A stretch of 64,000 nt of DNA, taken from positions 28,570-92,569 of the forward strand of contig JAHJIY010000066.1 of the NCBI GenBank assembly GCA_018823175.1, given 5' to 3'. The notes beneath the pieces were generated by a model. That model saw only the letters and a list, made by a program, of their open reading frames with translations. It was not told the origin of the DNA and searched no databases. The stretch is from Pseudomonadota bacterium (GTDB lineage: Bacteria > Desulfobacterota > Desulfobulbia > Desulfobulbales > JAHJIY01). Below are positions 63,186 through 64,000 of this stretch, piece after piece; the stretch's first letter is position 1; the number at the start of each line of letters is the position of its first letter. The translations under genes were made by a program, and so were the position numbers.

Positions 63186-63647
63186 TTGGCATTTAATGAA
63201 TTAGTAGAAAAACAAGTCGCCAAACTTGTTGAACCGATTGTCACAGAGGCGGGTTTTGAGCTCGTTGAAGTTCAATATAGAGGGGAGGCTATTGGCCAGG
63301 TTTTGAGGATTGTAATCTTCAGTGAATCAGGGATCAGTCTTGGTGATTGTGGAAAAATAAGCAAAGAGGTTGGCTATTTACTTGAGATTGAGGATCTGAT
63401 CGACCAGGCTTATCATCTTGAGGTCTCATCTCCCGGGCTTGACCGGCCTTTAAAAGTAGCCCGGGATTTTCAGAGATATCGGGGCCGGAAGGTGACCATA
63501 ATTCTGACAGATTCATCGGATAAGATTGTCGGCACCATAGAAGATGTTCTTGATGATGTGTTGATTCTGCAAATTGAAAACGAAAAAGAACGTTTTCCCT
63601 TAAGTGACATTGTTAAAGCTAGATTAGTGATTGAATTTAATAAGTGA
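63186..63647 (+). CDS. rimP: Ribosome maturation factor RimP
   Basis: 153 residues. It assists 30S subunit assembly. The conserved N-terminal LVEPIVTEAGFELVEVQYR and the LEVSSPGLDRPLK motif identify it. The start is TTG at 63186: the frame has no ATG upstream before a stop, and GGTG is 5 nt before the TTG. A TTG start suggests low or regulated translation. nusA follows after 79 bp, as usual. Confidence 0.93.
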   Translation: MAFNELVEKQVAKLVEPIVTEAGFELVEVQYRGEAIGQVLRIVIFSESGISLGDCGKISKEVGYLLEIEDLIDQAYHLEVSSPGLDRPLKVARDFQRYRGRKVTIILTDSSDKIVGTIEDVLDDVLILQIENEKERFPLSDIVKARLVIEFNK

Positions 63648-63726
63648 TTTTCGATTATTGATATACTATTTGAGCCGCCCTCACATAAATGATGATTGAG
63701 GTCGGCGATATTGTGGAGAGCAAATT

Positions 63727-64000
63727 ATGTTGTCAGATTTAAAAAGAATTATTGATCAGATCAGCAGAGATAAAGGGATTGATCAGCGCTTGCTGGTAGA
63801 GGCTTTGGAAGAGGCGGTCATGTCTGCGGCTAAAAAGAAGTTCGGATATCGCCGTGATCTTGAAGTCAGATATGACGAGGAACTTGGAGAGATCGAATTG
63901 TTTCAGTTTCGATCTGTGGTTGAAGAGGTGGCCGACGAACAGACGGAAATTTCTCTGAAAGATGCCAAGATCCTTGATCCTGATGTGCAACTGGGGGATG
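63727..64000 (+). CDS. nusA: Transcription factor NusA, N-terminal part (runs off the window)
   Basis: 91 residues are visible, starting at the ATG at 63727 with GGAGAG 6 nt upstream. The beginning LKRIIDQISRDKGIDQRLLV followed by EALEEAVMSAAKKKFG is the NusA N-terminal domain that contacts RNA polymerase. The S1 and KH domains would lie beyond the edge. NusA controls pausing, termination and antitermination. The rimP-nusA order is conserved and would continue to infB. Confidence 0.95.
   Translation, partial: MLSDLKRIIDQISRDKGIDQRLLVEALEEAVMSAAKKKFGYRRDLEVRYDEELGEIELFQFRSVVEEVADEQTEISLKDAKILDPDVQLGD

Overview
The window reads as ordinary chromosome from an anaerobic or microaerotolerant Gram-negative bacterium, most likely a member of the Desulfobacterota (Desulfobulbales-like). 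This is inferred from gene content, not from a phylogenetic test. Supporting features are a rubrerythrin / superoxide reductase / ferritin operon, an AhbD-like radical SAM heme enzyme, a large multiheme cytochrome c, a complex I operon without NuoE, NuoF and NuoG, a lysine 2,3-aminomutase / beta-lysine acetyltransferase pair, LptD (outer membrane) and GC content near the middle of the range.

Layout. 1-1062: the edge of an IS21-family element (partial istA with end repeats) next to a decayed intergenic region. 1063-4704: marR, kamA, ablB (N-acetyl-beta-lysine compatible solute) and a YitT membrane protein. 4829-6324: an RluA-type pseudouridine synthase and the accessory domain that is fused to it in other bacteria, here as separate genes. 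6325-10825: small and accessory genes (Lys-rich peptide, DUF1232, UPF0270/YheU, a fragment of an Mrr-like membrane endonuclease, a methyltransferase) with dispersed palindromic repeats. 10826-12547: umuDC. 12972-20367: a DUF3592 membrane pair, dodecin, ferredoxin-nitroreductase, a 39-residue basic peptide, PilZ, a DegP-like protease, a cold-shock protein and a DksA-like protein. 20384-23155: a PAS-GAF-HD-GYP protein with a degenerate GGDEF tail. 23560-25040: the oxidative-stress operon. 25088-27884: RNase E/G and a COG0731-type radical SAM protein. 28397-33956: ilvD, lptD, a YkgJ-type protein and an AIM24 protein. 33999-37384: a 12-heme cytochrome and NAD synthetase. 37574-42823: PIN-PhoH, then ahbD-like, hemE, HD and hemH genes. 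43110-48656: the rod-shape operon mreB-mreC-mreD-mrdA-rodA on the minus strand. 48864-50868: tRNA-Ala(GGC), a small conserved gene and mpl. 51148-62758: nuoABCDHIJK, then two MrpD-like antiporter subunits with a small membrane protein between them, then nuoM and nuoN. 62886-64000: tRNA-Gly(CCC), rimP and the start of nusA.

How the genes work together. The nuo operon encodes the quinone and membrane arms of complex I with four antiporter-like subunits but no NADH-oxidising module, so the electron donor is probably not NADH directly. The heme cluster suggests a mixed route: UroD makes coproporphyrinogen III, a ferrochelatase inserts iron, and an AhbD-like enzyme may do the final decarboxylation. 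Heme would supply the multiheme cytochrome. kamA/ablB points to osmotic adaptation. No CRISPR array, prophage or complete mobile element was seen. The least explained items are the four-antiporter complex I with an insertion in NuoC, and a two-copy repeat that folds into two conserved hairpins (10624-10730 and 16792-16893).
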